Below the pieces are notes generated by a model. It was not told the origin of the DNA. It saw only the letters and a program-made list of their open reading frames with translations, and did not search any database. Positions 33,133 through 42,047 of a stretch of DNA of 64,000 nt are shown here, piece by piece; within the stretch, counting starts at the first letter, position 1, and each line of letters starts with the position of its first letter. The position numbers and the translations under genes are program-made. The stretch spans positions 1 through 64,000 of the forward strand of contig NZ_FQVN01000017.1 of assembly GCF_900129375.1 (NCBI RefSeq). Direction: 5' to 3'. Source of the stretch: Streptoalloteichus hindustanus. GTDB taxonomy: Bacteria > Actinomycetota > Actinomycetes > Mycobacteriales > Pseudonocardiaceae.

Positions 33133-35691
33133 TCAGCGGAGCGCGTTGTCCAGCGCTGTCATGAGAGTGCCGGTGTCACCGGACATCTCCCAGATCATCG
33201 CGCCGAGCAGGCCCTTGCTGCGGAGCCAGGCGCTCTTGCGCTGGATGGACCAGGCGTCGTCGAACGACCACCACTGCCCCCCGTTGCCGGTGTAGCAGAA
33301 GGTGGCCACGGCCTGTTCGTCGTGGCGCACGGTGCAGTTGGGCACCATCGCCATGAGGTTGGAGTACCCGCGGGTGCCCGCCTCCTCCTGGAACTGGCCG
33401 GGCGCGGCGCCGTTCGCGTCCTGCCACTCGCCGTCGCGCCCGCCGGCCGCCACGCCCTGCCAGCCCCGGCCGTAGAAGGCCAGCCCGACGGTGATCTTGC
33501 GTGGGGGCACGCCCGCGCGCAGGTACTCGTTGACGGCGTTCTCCACGCTGAAGTGGAACGGGTACGGGTCGTCCTTGTCCGCGTAGAGGTTGCCCTGGTG
33601 GCCGGTGCGCTTGGGCTCCCAGGAGTTGTCGCTGCCCGAGCCGTGGAAGTCGTAGCCCTGGACGTTGAAGATGTCCATGGACTGGGCGATCCGCCCCAGC
33701 TCCCAGCCGGCCGCGATCTTGGCCGGGTCGGCCGGGGTGAAGGCGGTGATCTGGTACCGCTTGCCGGTCGTGGCGCTGAGCGCGTCGAGCTGCCGGCGGA
33801 ACTCCTCGATGAGCAACGTGTTGTTGCGCTTGTCGTCCGGGCTGATGTGGTTGCCCGCGTGGCCCTCGGCGCCCGGCCACTCCCAGTCGAGGTCGATGCC
33901 GTCGAAGATCCCCGCCGCGACGCCGGGCCCGCCCGCGCCGTTGTACTTCGGCAGGTTCCCCTTGATGTAGGTGTCGATGCAGGAGCTGACGAACTTCTTG
34001 CGCGCCGCGTCGGTCGCCGCGACGTCGGAGAAGTACTTCGAGTACGTCCAGCCGCCCAACGAGATCAGCACCTTGAGGTGCGGGTGCTTGGCCTTGAGCT
34101 TCTTGAGCTGGTTGAAGTTGCCGCGCAACGGCTCCCAGCCGCTGTCGCCGACGCCGTCGACCGACTGCCCGGCGCTCATCGGCCGGCCGTAGTCGGCTTC
34201 CGCGTCACCGGCGCCGTCGCCCTGGTTGGGGTCCTGCGGGTTGGGCGAGGTGCCCTTCGTGACGCCCTGCAGGCAGGTGAGGTTGACCGGGTCGATGTTG
34301 CCGAAGCTGTAGTTGATGTGCGTCAGCTTGGCCGCGGCCCCGGTGGTGTCGAGGTTGCGCACGAAGTACTGGCGGCCGTAGATGCCCCACTGGACGAAGT
34401 AGCCGACGCGCGCGTACCCCTCGCCGACGATGTCGGACGTGCGGGCGTTGACCGTGTTGCTCGGCCCGGAGACGTTGTCGTACAGGTCGCGCGCCCGCAC
34501 CGTGAAGGTGTAGTCGGTCGAGGGGGACAGGCCGTCGACCTTGGCCGTCGTGCCCGCGACCGTCGTGCGGAGGGTGGAGCCCAGGTAGACGTCGTACCCC
34601 GCGACGCCCCTGTTGTCCGTGGAGGCGTTCCACGCCAACGTGACGCTCGACGCGTCGACCCCCGTGCTGCGCAGGTTCGCCGGCGCGGTGGGGGGTTCCG
34701 TGTCGTCCGCCGGGTTGTTGGTCGTGACGGTCAGCGCCGCGCTGGCCGCGGACAGGGTTCCCTTGGTGTCCTTGGCCTTCACGGTGAAGGTGTAGGCGGT
34801 GTTCGCGGTCAGGCCGGAGATCGTGGCGCTGGTGCCCGTCACGGACGCGGCCTGGGCGGACCCGTTGTAGACCTCGTAGCTCGCGACCGGCAGCGAGCCC
34901 GGGGTCGAGGCGTCCCAGGCGAGCGACACCGTCGTCGTCGTCTTCACCGGCGACCGCAGGTTCGCGGGCGCGGACGGCGCGACGTCGGGAGTGCCGTCGC
35001 AGTTGGCGTTGTTGATCCGACAGCTCGTGGGCTGGACCGCCCGGCTGAGCCTGAACGTCGGGCTGTAGGGCTCGGTCGAGCCCCGCGCCCGGACGGTCTT
35101 GTTGTAGAACGCGGGCGTCAGCGTGACCGTCGTGCCGTTCTGCGTCAGCGACGCGTGGTCGGCGTTGCTCGCCGTCACGCCCGAGGGCAGGGTGAACACG
35201 AGCGACCAGTCGGTCAGCGCCGTGTCGGTGTTGTTGTTCACCACGTACTTCGCGCTCGTTCCGCTGAGGGAGAAGCTCGCGGTGACCGGCGCCGGCGGGG
35301 GAGGGGGCTCGCCGCTGCCGTCGCAGTTCGCGCCGTTGATCGTGCACGAGGCCGGGTCGGCCTCGGCGCTGAGCGTGAACGTCGGGCTGTACGCCCCGGT
35401 GTTCTTTCCCGGTTGGATCGTGGCGATGTAGTGGGCCGGGGTGAGGGTGAAGCGCGTGCCGTTCTGGGCCACGGTGGCGTGTTGGGCGTTGCTGACCGTG
35501 ACACCCGAGGGCAGGTCGAAGGAGATCGACCACGCGTTGACCGCCGTGGAGCCGGAGTTGGCGACCGCGAACGTGGCCTGGTTGCCGGTTCGGCTGAAGG
35601 TCGCCGTGAGCCCTGACGCGGCGGCCTGGGTCGGGGTGGCCAACGCGAACAGGGCGACGAGTGCTGTCAGGAGTACGGGGATTCGGCGCAT
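33133..35691 (-). CDS. Secreted modular chitinase (GH18) with two CBM-like and two FnIII domains
   Basis: This 852-residue protein has a signal peptide (MRRIPVLLTALVALFAL to TQAAA; start ATG 35691). Two repeated beta-sandwich domains of CBM2-like type follow (ATFSRTGNQATFAVANSGST..., ASFSLSGTSAKYVVNNNTDT..., each ending in a Cys pair CTINGANC / CRINNANC). Next are two fibronectin type III domains and a GH18 barrel with HINYSFGNID, KVLISLGGWTYSKYF and the catalytic DGIDLDWEW (Glu ~604). It hydrolyses chitin outside the cell. A DasR-like element lies 48 bp upstream, fitting GlcNAc control of chitinase genes in actinomycetes. Confidence 0.93.
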   Translation of the reverse strand: MRRIPVLLTALVALFALATPTQAAASGLTATFSRTGNQATFAVANSGSTAVNAWSISFDLPSGVTVSNAQHATVAQNGTRFTLTPAHYIATIQPGKNTGAYSPTFTLSAEADPASCTINGANCDGSGEPPPPPAPVTASFSLSGTSAKYVVNNNTDTALTDWSLVFTLPSGVTASNADHASLTQNGTTVTLTPAFYNKTVRARGSTEPYSPTFRLSRAVQPTSCRINNANCDGTPDVAPSAPANLRSPVKTTTTVSLAWDASTPGSLPVASYEVYNGSAQAASVTGTSATISGLTANTAYTFTVKAKDTKGTLSAASAALTVTTNNPADDTEPPTAPANLRSTGVDASSVTLAWNASTDNRGVAGYDVYLGSTLRTTVAGTTAKVDGLSPSTDYTFTVRARDLYDNVSGPSNTVNARTSDIVGEGYARVGYFVQWGIYGRQYFVRNLDTTGAAAKLTHINYSFGNIDPVNLTCLQGVTKGTSPNPQDPNQGDGAGDAEADYGRPMSAGQSVDGVGDSGWEPLRGNFNQLKKLKAKHPHLKVLISLGGWTYSKYFSDVAATDAARKKFVSSCIDTYIKGNLPKYNGAGGPGVAAGIFDGIDLDWEWPGAEGHAGNHISPDDKRNNTLLIEEFRRQLDALSATTGKRYQITAFTPADPAKIAAGWELGRIAQSMDIFNVQGYDFHGSGSDNSWEPKRTGHQGNLYADKDDPYPFHFSVENAVNEYLRAGVPPRKITVGLAFYGRGWQGVAAGGRDGEWQDANGAAPGQFQEEAGTRGYSNLMAMVPNCTVRHDEQAVATFCYTGNGGQWWSFDDAWSIQRKSAWLRSKGLLGAMIWEMSGDTGTLMTALDNALR

Positions 35692-35739
35692 GCGCGCTCC
35701 CGTCGTCGAGAACCGCGGCGGCGCGCCGGTGACATTAGG

Positions 35740-35751
35740 TGGCCTGGACCA
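35740..35751. promoter_or_regulatory. Candidate DasR-responsive element (dre)
   Basis: TGGCCTGGACCA (reverse TGGTCCAGGCCA) differs from the dre core TGGTCTAGACCA at two positions and sits 48 bp before the chitinase start. DasR is the GntR-type GlcNAc repressor of actinomycetes and controls chitinase genes. Confidence 0.55.
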
Positions 35752-35935
35752 ATTCGTCAATCCACCGCGCCCCGGCCGAGGACGACTTCCGCACCTCGGC
35801 CGGTGCCCGCGGCCCGTCGGTGCGATGGTGTTCGCGCGGGTCGAGCGTGAGAGGAAGTCCGAGGTCCGTGCGACCTCCTCTGGTGATCCGGCCGCCTGCC
35901 GACCGCGGTGGAGGCGTGCGCGAAGGAGTCGCCCG

Positions 35936-36259
35936 ATGGCTTACCTGTTCCTGTTCGGTGCGATCGTGGCCGAGGTGATCGGTGCGATCTCCACCCGCTT
36001 TTCCGAGGGATTCACCAGAGTGCTCCCGACGGTCGTGGCCGTGGTCGGGGTCGTCGGCGCCTACTTCCTGCTGTCCCGGGCGCTCAGGGCCGGGATGGGC
36101 ATCGGTGTGGCGTACGCGATCTGGGCCGCGCTCGGTGTCTGCGCCGTGGCGTTGGTCGGCGTCCTCTTCCTCGGCGAGAGCCTGACCGGGGTCCAGGCCG
36201 CGGGCGTCGCACTGGTCATCGGCGGCGTGGCGTGCCTGGAACTGGGGGGCCAGCACTGA
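35936..36259 (+). CDS. Small multidrug resistance (SMR/EmrE-type) transporter
   Basis: This 107-residue protein has four membrane helices. The essential Glu in the first helix is seen in FGAIVAEVIGAISTRFSEGF, and GMGIGVAYAIWAALGVCAVA and VLFLGESLTGVQAAGVALVI are family motifs. It exports cationic drugs or quaternary amines by proton antiport as a dimer. ATG 35936 follows GAAGGAG. No second SMR gene adjoins, so it probably forms a homodimer. It is divergent from the chitinase. Confidence 0.92.
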   Translation: MAYLFLFGAIVAEVIGAISTRFSEGFTRVLPTVVAVVGVVGAYFLLSRALRAGMGIGVAYAIWAALGVCAVALVGVLFLGESLTGVQAAGVALVIGGVACLELGGQH

Positions 36260-36410
36260 CATCAGGCGCCCGGTGTGGTGGACAGGACGCGGAGGCCACG
36301 CGGTGGTGGGCAACCGGCGATGGCAGAACCACGTCGTGCCATCGCCGATCGCCCCGGGTCGGGCGTGCCTCAGACCTCGCCCACCACTCCCGTGCGCGTC
36401 ACGTCCGCGC

Positions 36411-37145
36411 TCACCGGATGCGCTTCTCGAAGCGGCGGAACAGCGCCCAGATCAACAGTCCGTTGTAGACAACGCCCGCCAGCAGGTACGGCCACCACGC
36501 GCCGCCCTGGTCGGCGACCCAGTACGCCTTGCTCGGCCAGTAGGTGGGCGTCAGCCCGAACAGCAGTTGCCAGTCCGAGTCGAGGAAGTACGGGATCAGC
36601 GGCAGTCCGGCGACGACGATGCCGAGCCCGCGCACCACGGCGATGCCCTCGACCTTGTTCCTGGCGACGGAGAGGATCGTCAGCGCGATCACCACACCGG
36701 ACAGGCCGGTCAGCAGGCCGATCGGGACCAGCTCGGGGACCAGGGAGAGCGGCAGGAGCCCGCTGGCGGTCATGGTTCCCACCACGTACACCGCCGTCAC
36801 CAGCAGCACCGTGATCGCCCGGTAGCCGAAGAACGTCGCGATCGACACCGGCGTGACGCGCAGCGCGGCCAGCGTGCCGGAGTCCCGTTCCTCCAGCACC
36901 AGGAACGATCCCACCCCGCCGACCACGATCGGGCTGGTGAGCAGCAGGAAGCCGGTCAGGATCAGCGGGTAGCAGGGCACCAGGTCGACGTGGTACCGCT
37001 CGGCCAGCATGGTGGTCACCGGAGGCGTGGCGAACCGCACCAGGGAGATCCACACCAGTGGCGCCAGCGCCACTCCGAGCAGCAGCGACTCCCGGCGGAC
37101 GCCGCGCAGGTCGTTGCGGCCGAACACGGCCATCGCGCTCGTCAT
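36411..37145 (-). CDS. ABC-2 type permease (drug-export operon, second permease)
   Basis: This is a 244-residue protein with six hydrophobic segments: FGRNDLRGVRRESLLLGVAL, VGGVGSFLVLEERDSGTLAA (the cytosolic E-box of ABC-2 permeases) and a final FRRFEKRIR. It starts 1 bp after the preceding permease stops, the last gene of a four-gene operon. The pattern of one ATPase plus two dissimilar half-permeases resembles the mycobacterial fluoroquinolone exporter Rv2688c-2686c. Confidence 0.85.
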   Translation of the reverse strand: MTSAMAVFGRNDLRGVRRESLLLGVALAPLVWISLVRFATPPVTTMLAERYHVDLVPCYPLILTGFLLLTSPIVVGGVGSFLVLEERDSGTLAALRVTPVSIATFFGYRAITVLLVTAVYVVGTMTASGLLPLSLVPELVPIGLLTGLSGVVIALTILSVARNKVEGIAVVRGLGIVVAGLPLIPYFLDSDWQLLFGLTPTYWPSKAYWVADQGGAWWPYLLAGVVYNGLLIWALFRRFEKRIR

Positions 37146-37146
37146 C

Positions 37147-37857
37147 TCAGGCGCCTCCCGTCCTGGCCACCACGTACCGGTCGAACACCCGCCGCGCCAA
37201 CCAGAACAGGCCGAGCGCGAACAGCGTCGGATAGACCACCGCGTAGCCGACCTGCCACAGCTCGGGCGACTTCTGGTGGAACGCCGCCCCGAGCATCAGC
37301 AGCGGACCCTGGGTGGGAACCAGGTAGAACCAGGACGACTCCACCAGCCCCGAGTAGTGGAGGATCGGCAGGTTCAACAACGTGAGCGGCACCACCGACG
37401 GCATGAACCAGTCGCTGACCGACGGGAACGGCAGCGAGGTCACGAAACTGGTCAGCAGCAACAGGGGCGTGCCGAAGACCGCGCCGAGCAGCAGCGCCGG
37501 CAGGTGGTAGTCCGCGCCGTGGGTCACCGTCGCCACGAACACCGCCAACAACGCGGACAGCGCGGTCAGCGTGACCAGCTTGGCGGACAGGTACTCGGCG
37601 AACCGCACCGGCGAGGCCACCAGCGCGTGCAGCGTGCGTTCGCCCTTCTCGAAGAAGACCGAGGCGGCGATGAAGAAGAACCCCACGATCGTCAGGTCGC
37701 CGAGGACCACGTACGGCTCCGCGACCGACCGCAGCTCACCGGGCAGCGGCAACAGCAGGGCGAGCCACAGCACCCCCGAGATCACCGCCGCGTGCGTGAA
37801 CCGGTACCGCCACTGCGTCGTGATCTCCAGTCGGAGCACACCGGCCGCCCGGCTCAC
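37147..37857 (-). CDS. ABC-2 type permease (drug-export operon, first permease)
   Basis: This is a 236-residue protein from GTG 37857, which overlaps the ATPase stop by four bases (GTGA). It has six membrane segments: VLRLEITTQWRYRFTHAAVI, VGFFFIAASVFFEKGERTLH (ERT/E-box), TALVASPVRFAEYL-like and a terminal LARRVFDRYVVAR. It partners with the permease at 36411 and the ATPase at 37854 to form one exporter. Confidence 0.85.
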   Translation of the reverse strand: MSRAAGVLRLEITTQWRYRFTHAAVISGVLWLALLLPLPGELRSVAEPYVVLGDLTIVGFFFIAASVFFEKGERTLHALVASPVRFAEYLSAKLVTLTALSALLAVFVATVTHGADYHLPALLLGAVFGTPLLLLTSFVTSLPFPSVSDWFMPSVVPLTLLNLPILHYSGLVESSWFYLVPTQGPLLMLGAAFHQKSPELWQVGYAVVYPTLFALGLFWLARRVFDRYVVARTGGA

Positions 37858-38711
37858 CGCAGGCTCCTGCCGGTGGTCTCGACGAACACGTCGTCGAGCG
37901 AGGCTTCCTTGCTGTGCAGGGTTTCCAGCCGCTCGCCGCGCAGCACGGACAGGAACTCCGCGTTGTCGGCGAGGCCGTCCATCGGGAAGTCCTGTCCGCG
38001 TAGTTCGCCGGTTCCGTCGCGGTACTCCGCGCGTACGAGGCGTTGGCTGCGTTGGACCTTCAGCTCCCGGGGCGCGTCGAGCGCGGCGATCCGGCCGTCG
38101 ACGACGAACGCGACCCGGTCGCACAACTCGTCGGCGGTCGCCATGTCGTGCGTGGTCAGGAAGACCGTCTTCCCGCGCGCCTTCTGCTCCAACACGATGT
38201 CCTTGACCTTGCGGGCGTTCACCGGGTCCAGGCCCGAGGTGGGCTCGTCCAGGAACAGCAGGTCGGGGTCGTTCAGCAGCGCGCGGACGAACACCAGCCG
38301 CATCTGCATTCCCTTGGAGAACTGGCCGACGCGCGTGTTCGCGTGCTCGCCGAGCCCGACGGACTCCAGCAGCGCCCCGGGGTCCACCGAGGGCTTCCGG
38401 TAGAGCGACGCGAAGAACTCTAAGTTCTCCGCCGCGGTCAGCTTCTGGTAGTGGTTGGGCAGCTCGAACGAGACACCGATGCGCTCGTAGTAGTCCTGCC
38501 CCCACTCGGCGGGTTCCTTGCCCCACACCGAAACCCGGCCGCCGTGACCGGTCAGCAGTCCGATGAGGATCTTCTGCGTGGTGGACTTGCCCGCGCCGCT
38601 GGGGCCCAGGAAACCGAAGATCTCGCCGCGGTCGACCGAGAACGTCATACCGCGCACGGCCGGCTCGTCCCGGCCGGGGTAGCGGAAGGTGAGATCCTCC
38701 ACTGTGATCAT
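37854..38711 (-). CDS. ABC transporter ATP-binding protein (DrrA/CcmA-type)
   Basis: This 285-residue ATPase has Walker A LGPSGAGKSTTQKIL at ~37, a Q loop, the signature QFSKGMQMRLVFVRALLNDP, Walker B LLFLDEPTSGLDP, an H loop in LTTHDMATADELCDR, and the C-terminal extension typical of drug exporters. The signature (FSKGM) is the variant common in ABC-2 exporters. It lies 6 bp after the TetR gene and drives the two permeases downstream. Confidence 0.93.
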   Translation of the reverse strand: MITVEDLTFRYPGRDEPAVRGMTFSVDRGEIFGFLGPSGAGKSTTQKILIGLLTGHGGRVSVWGKEPAEWGQDYYERIGVSFELPNHYQKLTAAENLEFFASLYRKPSVDPGALLESVGLGEHANTRVGQFSKGMQMRLVFVRALLNDPDLLFLDEPTSGLDPVNARKVKDIVLEQKARGKTVFLTTHDMATADELCDRVAFVVDGRIAALDAPRELKVQRSQRLVRAEYRDGTGELRGQDFPMDGLADNAEFLSVLRGERLETLHSKEASLDDVFVETTGRSLR

Positions 38712-38717
38712 GCAGCT

Positions 38718-39332
38718 CTACTCCTCGCTGGTCGTCCGCCGGGTGAGCCCGGCCGACACGATGTCGATGACCGCCTCGATCACCCGGGGGTAGACGGCCG
38801 GGTCGAACTGGTCGGCGTGCATCGGCAGCAGCAACACCGTCCGCAGCACGCCCTCCAGCACCGCCGGGTCGCCCGCCGCGAACCGCCCCTCCCGCTGCGC
38901 CCGCTCGATGAACTCCAGGACGGGCAGCAGCGAGGTGCGCTTCAGCTCCGCCAGGCGTTCCGGCGTGATGCGGCGCAGCACCGCCTCCATCTCGTCGGGA
39001 TGGGTGACCATGCGCCGGTACAGCGGGTTGTGGTGCAGCACGTCGATCGCTCCGCGCAGGAAGTGCCGCACCGCCTCGGCGGAGTCCGGCAGCTCCAGCG
39101 CCCGGTTGAGCTCCGCGCGCAGCACGGGCGCCTGGCGGAGCATCAGCTCCAGGTACAGCGACTCCTTGGAGTCGAAGAACGCGTAGAAGCTGCTCTTCGC
39201 GATGCCGGCCGCCGCGACGAGCTCGTCCAGCGAGGTCTTCCGCAACCCCTGCGTGGTGAACAACCGCTCTCCCGCCGCCAGCAGGGAGGCGGTGATCCGC
39301 TCCCGCTCCTCCTGGTCGAACGCCCGTGGCAC
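38718..39332 (-). CDS. TetR family regulator of the ABC exporter operon
   Basis: This 204-residue protein has helix-turn-helix segment ERERITASLLAAGERLFTTQ, then GLRKTSLDELVAAAGIAKSSF, with YAFFDSKESLYLELM after it. It is the first gene of the operon with ATPase and two permeases. A nested inverted repeat lies just upstream (39343-39375), so autoregulation with drug-induced expression of the exporter is likely. Confidence 0.9.
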   Translation of the reverse strand: MPRAFDQEERERITASLLAAGERLFTTQGLRKTSLDELVAAAGIAKSSFYAFFDSKESLYLELMLRQAPVLRAELNRALELPDSAEAVRHFLRGAIDVLHHNPLYRRMVTHPDEMEAVLRRITPERLAELKRTSLLPVLEFIERAQREGRFAAGDPAVLEGVLRTVLLLPMHADQFDPAVYPRVIEAVIDIVSAGLTRRTTSEE

Positions 39333-39342
39333 GCCGCCTCCA

Positions 39343-39375
39343 GTGAACGTATGAACAAGTCGGTCGTTTGTTCAC
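39343..39375. promoter_or_regulatory. Operator of the TetR-ABC operon
   Basis: GTGAAC (39343) pairs with GTTCAC (39370-39375), and inner arms TGAACAA (39352-39358) and TTGTTCA (39368-39374) are separated by 9 bp. It begins 11 bp before the TetR start, overlapping the expected promoter. Confidence 0.7.
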
Positions 39376-39446
39376 AGACCACGTTAGCCCGGCCGCGCCC
39401 GGTAGGCAAGATCAATCGGTGACGTGCGGAGCGGCGGAAGCGCGAC

Positions 39447-39496
39447 GGGGCCGCCTCCCCGCTCGCGCCGGACGGCGTGCGAGGGGAGACGGCCCC
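39447..39496. terminator. Terminator after the glycosidase gene
   Basis: GGGGCCG-c-CTCCCC pairs with GGGGAG-a-CGGCCCC around a 22-nt loop. It lies ~50 bp beyond the stop of the minus-strand glycosidase gene. Confidence 0.65.
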
Positions 39497-39544
39497 GGTG
39501 GTTGACCGCGTGGCGTTGGGCGCGTCACCGCGCCGCCCAGGAGG

Positions 39545-40486
39545 TCAGGGCGCGGTCGAGGAGAGGAACCGCTGGTAGACGGCGAAGGCGGGCTTGGGGG
39601 AGTAGTCGTCGTGCAGCAGGCCGAAGCGGTGGAAGAGGCCCTCGTGGGACGAGTTCGCGTCGCGGAGGGAGAAGTGCAGGTAGGCGCCGATGTTGAGCGC
39701 GGCGCTCCCGTCGACGACGGCGCCCAGGACGTCCCGCAGCACCTCGGCCTGGCGCTCGGGGGTGCGGTCGGGGCCGGTCGGCCAGCCGTTCTCGGTGATG
39801 TGCAACGGAACGCTGGTCGGGATACCGGCGGAGGTCATCAGGTCGCGGTGCATCGCCAGCAACCCCGCCGTGGCCGCTCCCGGGTCCGGGGTCGGCACGA
39901 ACACGTCGGGGAAGAAGTCGAGGCCGACGTAGCCGAGGGCGTCGAGGAAGGGCTGCCCGCCCAGGGCCGTGAGCTCGGAGAGGAAGGTCGCGGCGGGGCC
40001 GAACAGCGGAGTGGTGTTGAACCCGACGCGCAGGTCGGCCAACCCGAGGCGGTCGGCCTCCGCCCTGGCGGCGATCACGCCCTCCACCACCGCGCGGCGC
40101 ACCTCGGGGTAGTGGCCGTCCAGGGTCGGGTTGCCGGTCAGGTTCGGCTCCTCGGCGATCTGCAGGGTGGCGGTCGCGGGGCCGAGACGGCGCAGGAGGT
40201 CGCGGACGAAGTCCAGGTAGCCCGGGACGTCGCCGGACTCCGACTGGTACTGGGCGACCACGTCCAGCCGACGCCCCTCTCCGGCGTACTGCCCGAGATC
40301 GTGCGGTGTCTGGGTGCGGGCGCGGCCGGGGTCGGTGAAGGCGAGGTAGCCGCGCACCAGCAGCGCGCCGTCGCCCTGCAGGGCCCGGAGCGCCGCGAGG
40401 ATCCGGCTCGGATCGTCGGCCGGCCCCGTCGCCAACCCGCCCCGGTCGTCTCCGGCGACGCTGCCCGGGTAGATCCCGTACTCCAT
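39545..40486 (-). CDS. TIM-barrel glycoside hydrolase-like protein
   Basis: This is a 313-residue protein. LVRGYLAFTDPGRAR, RLGPATATLQIAEEPNLTGN (acid/base Glu with EPN) and SVPLHITENGWPTG (probable nucleophile Glu on a later strand) are the two-glutamate pattern of clan GH-A glycosidases. AYLHFSLRDANSS and SPKPAFAVYQRFL complete the barrel. It has no signal peptide, so it is cytoplasmic. The start codon overlaps the PadR stop (TGATG), so synthesis is coupled to that regulator. I cannot assign the family number or substrate. Confidence 0.75.
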   Translation of the reverse strand: MEYGIYPGSVAGDDRGGLATGPADDPSRILAALRALQGDGALLVRGYLAFTDPGRARTQTPHDLGQYAGEGRRLDVVAQYQSESGDVPGYLDFVRDLLRRLGPATATLQIAEEPNLTGNPTLDGHYPEVRRAVVEGVIAARAEADRLGLADLRVGFNTTPLFGPAATFLSELTALGGQPFLDALGYVGLDFFPDVFVPTPDPGAATAGLLAMHRDLMTSAGIPTSVPLHITENGWPTGPDRTPERQAEVLRDVLGAVVDGSAALNIGAYLHFSLRDANSSHEGLFHRFGLLHDDYSPKPAFAVYQRFLSSTAP

Positions 40487-41055
40487 CAGTTCCCACTCTC
40501 CTCGTTGTCGGGCCAGCTCAGCGTTCCGTCGGCGATCCGCGCGACGACCTCGTCCACCCAGGTCAACTCGGCCTGGACGAGCGCCCGCGCGTACTCGGCC
40601 TCGATGACGAACAGCCGGGGCGCGGTGGTCCCGGCCAGTCCCTCGTCGAGCTGGGCGAGCTCGGCGCGCAGGTGGCCGGCTCGTTCGGTCAGCGCGGCCG
40701 TCGCCCGGTCCGGACCCAGCGCCCCCAGGTAGGCGACCGCGGTGAGGAACACCGGGTACTCCCGGCGCGGCACCCGGATCAGCTCGTCCAGCCGCTCCGT
40801 GAAGGCGTCGCGCCCCGCCGTGGTCAGCTCGTAGACAGTGCGGGCTGGGCGACGCCCGTCCCGGACCGTCTCCCGGGCGCTGACCCACCCCTGACCTTCG
40901 AGCGCCGCGACGACGTCGTACAGCGACCCCCGGTTGGTTCGGACGCTGGTGCCGCGCTCGCGGAGCACGACTCCCATCTCGTACGGGTGCATCGGCCGTT
41001 CCACCAGCAGCCCCAGCACCGCGAGGGCCAGCGGGTTGTCCACACTTCGCGCCAT
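40486..41055 (-). CDS. PadR family transcriptional regulator
   Basis: This 189-residue protein has an N-terminal winged helix (NPLALAVLGLLVERPMHPYE, then GSLYDVVAALEGQGWVSAR and RTVYELTTAGRDAFTERL) and a C-terminal coiled-coil dimerisation domain (Vir_C type). Members repress detoxification or metabolic genes and are released by small phenolics or drugs. Here it is coupled to a glycosidase-like gene, its presumed target. A TATAGT -10 box and a TGATATCA palindrome lie just upstream. Confidence 0.88.
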   Translation of the reverse strand: MARSVDNPLALAVLGLLVERPMHPYEMGVVLRERGTSVRTNRGSLYDVVAALEGQGWVSARETVRDGRRPARTVYELTTAGRDAFTERLDELIRVPRREYPVFLTAVAYLGALGPDRATAALTERAGHLRAELAQLDEGLAGTTAPRLFVIEAEYARALVQAELTWVDEVVARIADGTLSWPDNEESGN

Positions 41056-41065
41056 AGCAGCTCCC

Positions 41066-41086
41066 TGATATCAGAAACCGACTATA
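41066..41086 (-). promoter_or_regulatory. Promoter/operator of the padR-glycosidase operon
   Basis: On the minus strand TATAGT (41081-41086) fits a -10 box. The palindrome TGATATCA (41066-41073) follows at about the transcription start, 11 bp before the start codon, a good place for autorepression. Confidence 0.5.
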
Positions 41087-41120
41087 ACGCTGGGCGTGCG
41101 CGACCGCCACCCGAGATCAG

Positions 41121-41145
41121 GTCGCCCTGGTGGGGACAGGGCGAC
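41121..41145. terminator. Terminator after the methyltransferase gene
   Basis: GTCGCCCTG and CAGGGCGAC (9 bp) are separated by 7 nt, ~80 bp beyond the stop of the minus-strand methyltransferase at 41223. Confidence 0.6.
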
Positions 41146-41172
41146 GGCGCTGCCGTCCCAGTCGACGATCAG

Positions 41173-41185
41173 GTCCACAGTGGAC
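41173..41185. repeat. GTCCACNGTGGAC palindrome, copy 5
   Basis: GTCCACAGTGGAC lies between the methyltransferase stop and its terminator hairpin. Confidence 0.7.
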
Positions 41186-41222
41186 AGACGTCACCGGTCG
41201 CGGCCGCAGTGCCGCGGGCGGG

Positions 41223-42047
41223 TCACAACCCGGGGTGGGCTCTCAGAACCGAGTGCGGTCGGCGGGCGACGTAGAGGACGGTGGTGTCCACCGTCTCGTC
41301 GGGTGACTCGCGGAGGAAGCAGTGGCCGTCGAGGCCGTGGACGCCGACGCACTCCAGGCCCGACTCGCCCAACAGCCGGCGGAGCAGGGAAGTGCTCCGG
41401 TAGCGCAGGAAGTGCTCGTGCCGCACCTGGCGCGCGGCGTCGCCGCAGCGGAGGTCGCGCTCGATGCGCATTCCGAAGACCGCGCCCTCCTCGCCGATGT
41501 CGTGCTCGACGACGCTCCACCGCAGGCGCTGGTCCTCGCGGTCGCTGACCAGGGTGCGGCCGCAGACGCGGCGGTAGGCGGTCTCGGTGCGCTGGTCGAA
41601 CACCAGCACGCCGCCGGGGGCCAGGACCCGGGCGACCTCCCGCAACGCGGCCGTGAGGTCGCGTTCGGTCAGGAGGTGGCTGAGGGGGTCGTTCACCGCG
41701 GTGGCGACGTGGAAGCCGTCGAGGTCGGGCAGGTGTCGGAGGTCGGCCTCCACGAAGCGGACGCGGTCGGCGTGCGGCTTGCTCCGGGCGATCGCGAGCA
41801 TCTCGGGGGAGATGTCGCACCCGGTGACGGCGTAGCCCAGGTCGGCGAGGGCCAGGGCGCTGGCCCCGGTGCCGCAGCCCAGGTCGAGCAGGCGTTGGCC
41901 GGGCGCGTGGTAGCGCCGGGCCAGCTCGACGAACGCGTAGACGATCCGCCGCATGGGCAGGTGCGCGTAGTCGGTGTCGTAGAACGGGGACCAGGTGTCG
42001 TATGCGGTGCGGGGGTGGGTCCCTTTTGCCGGGGACGCTTCCTCCAT
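41223..42047 (-). CDS. Class I SAM-dependent methyltransferase
   Basis: This is a 274-residue protein. PFYDTDYAHLPMRRIVYAF precedes motif I QRLLDLGCGTGASALALADLG (~54-74), the acidic end VTGCDISPEMLAIA, motif IV HVATAVNDPLSHLL and APGGVLVFDQRT. A long C-terminal beta region follows. It is of the ubiE/small-molecule type, with unknown substrate. It is divergent from the aerolysin-like/PKS cluster beginning at 42413 and could belong to it as a tailoring enzyme (inference). Confidence 0.85.
   Translation of the reverse strand: MEEASPAKGTHPRTAYDTWSPFYDTDYAHLPMRRIVYAFVELARRYHAPGQRLLDLGCGTGASALALADLGYAVTGCDISPEMLAIARSKPHADRVRFVEADLRHLPDLDGFHVATAVNDPLSHLLTERDLTAALREVARVLAPGGVLVFDQRTETAYRRVCGRTLVSDREDQRLRWSVVEHDIGEEGAVFGMRIERDLRCGDAARQVRHEHFLRYRSTSLLRRLLGESGLECVGVHGLDGHCFLRESPDETVDTTVLYVARRPHSVLRAHPGL

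Noticed and set aside
33103-35616. 837-codon plus-strand open frame opposite the chitinase
   Set aside because: Shadow frame; the minus-strand product has signal peptide, repeated binding domains and an intact GH18 motif.
37147-39375. 742-codon reading of the ABC operon as one protein
   Set aside because: Only its last third matches a protein (the permease from 37857); the rest is out of frame with the ATPase and TetR genes.
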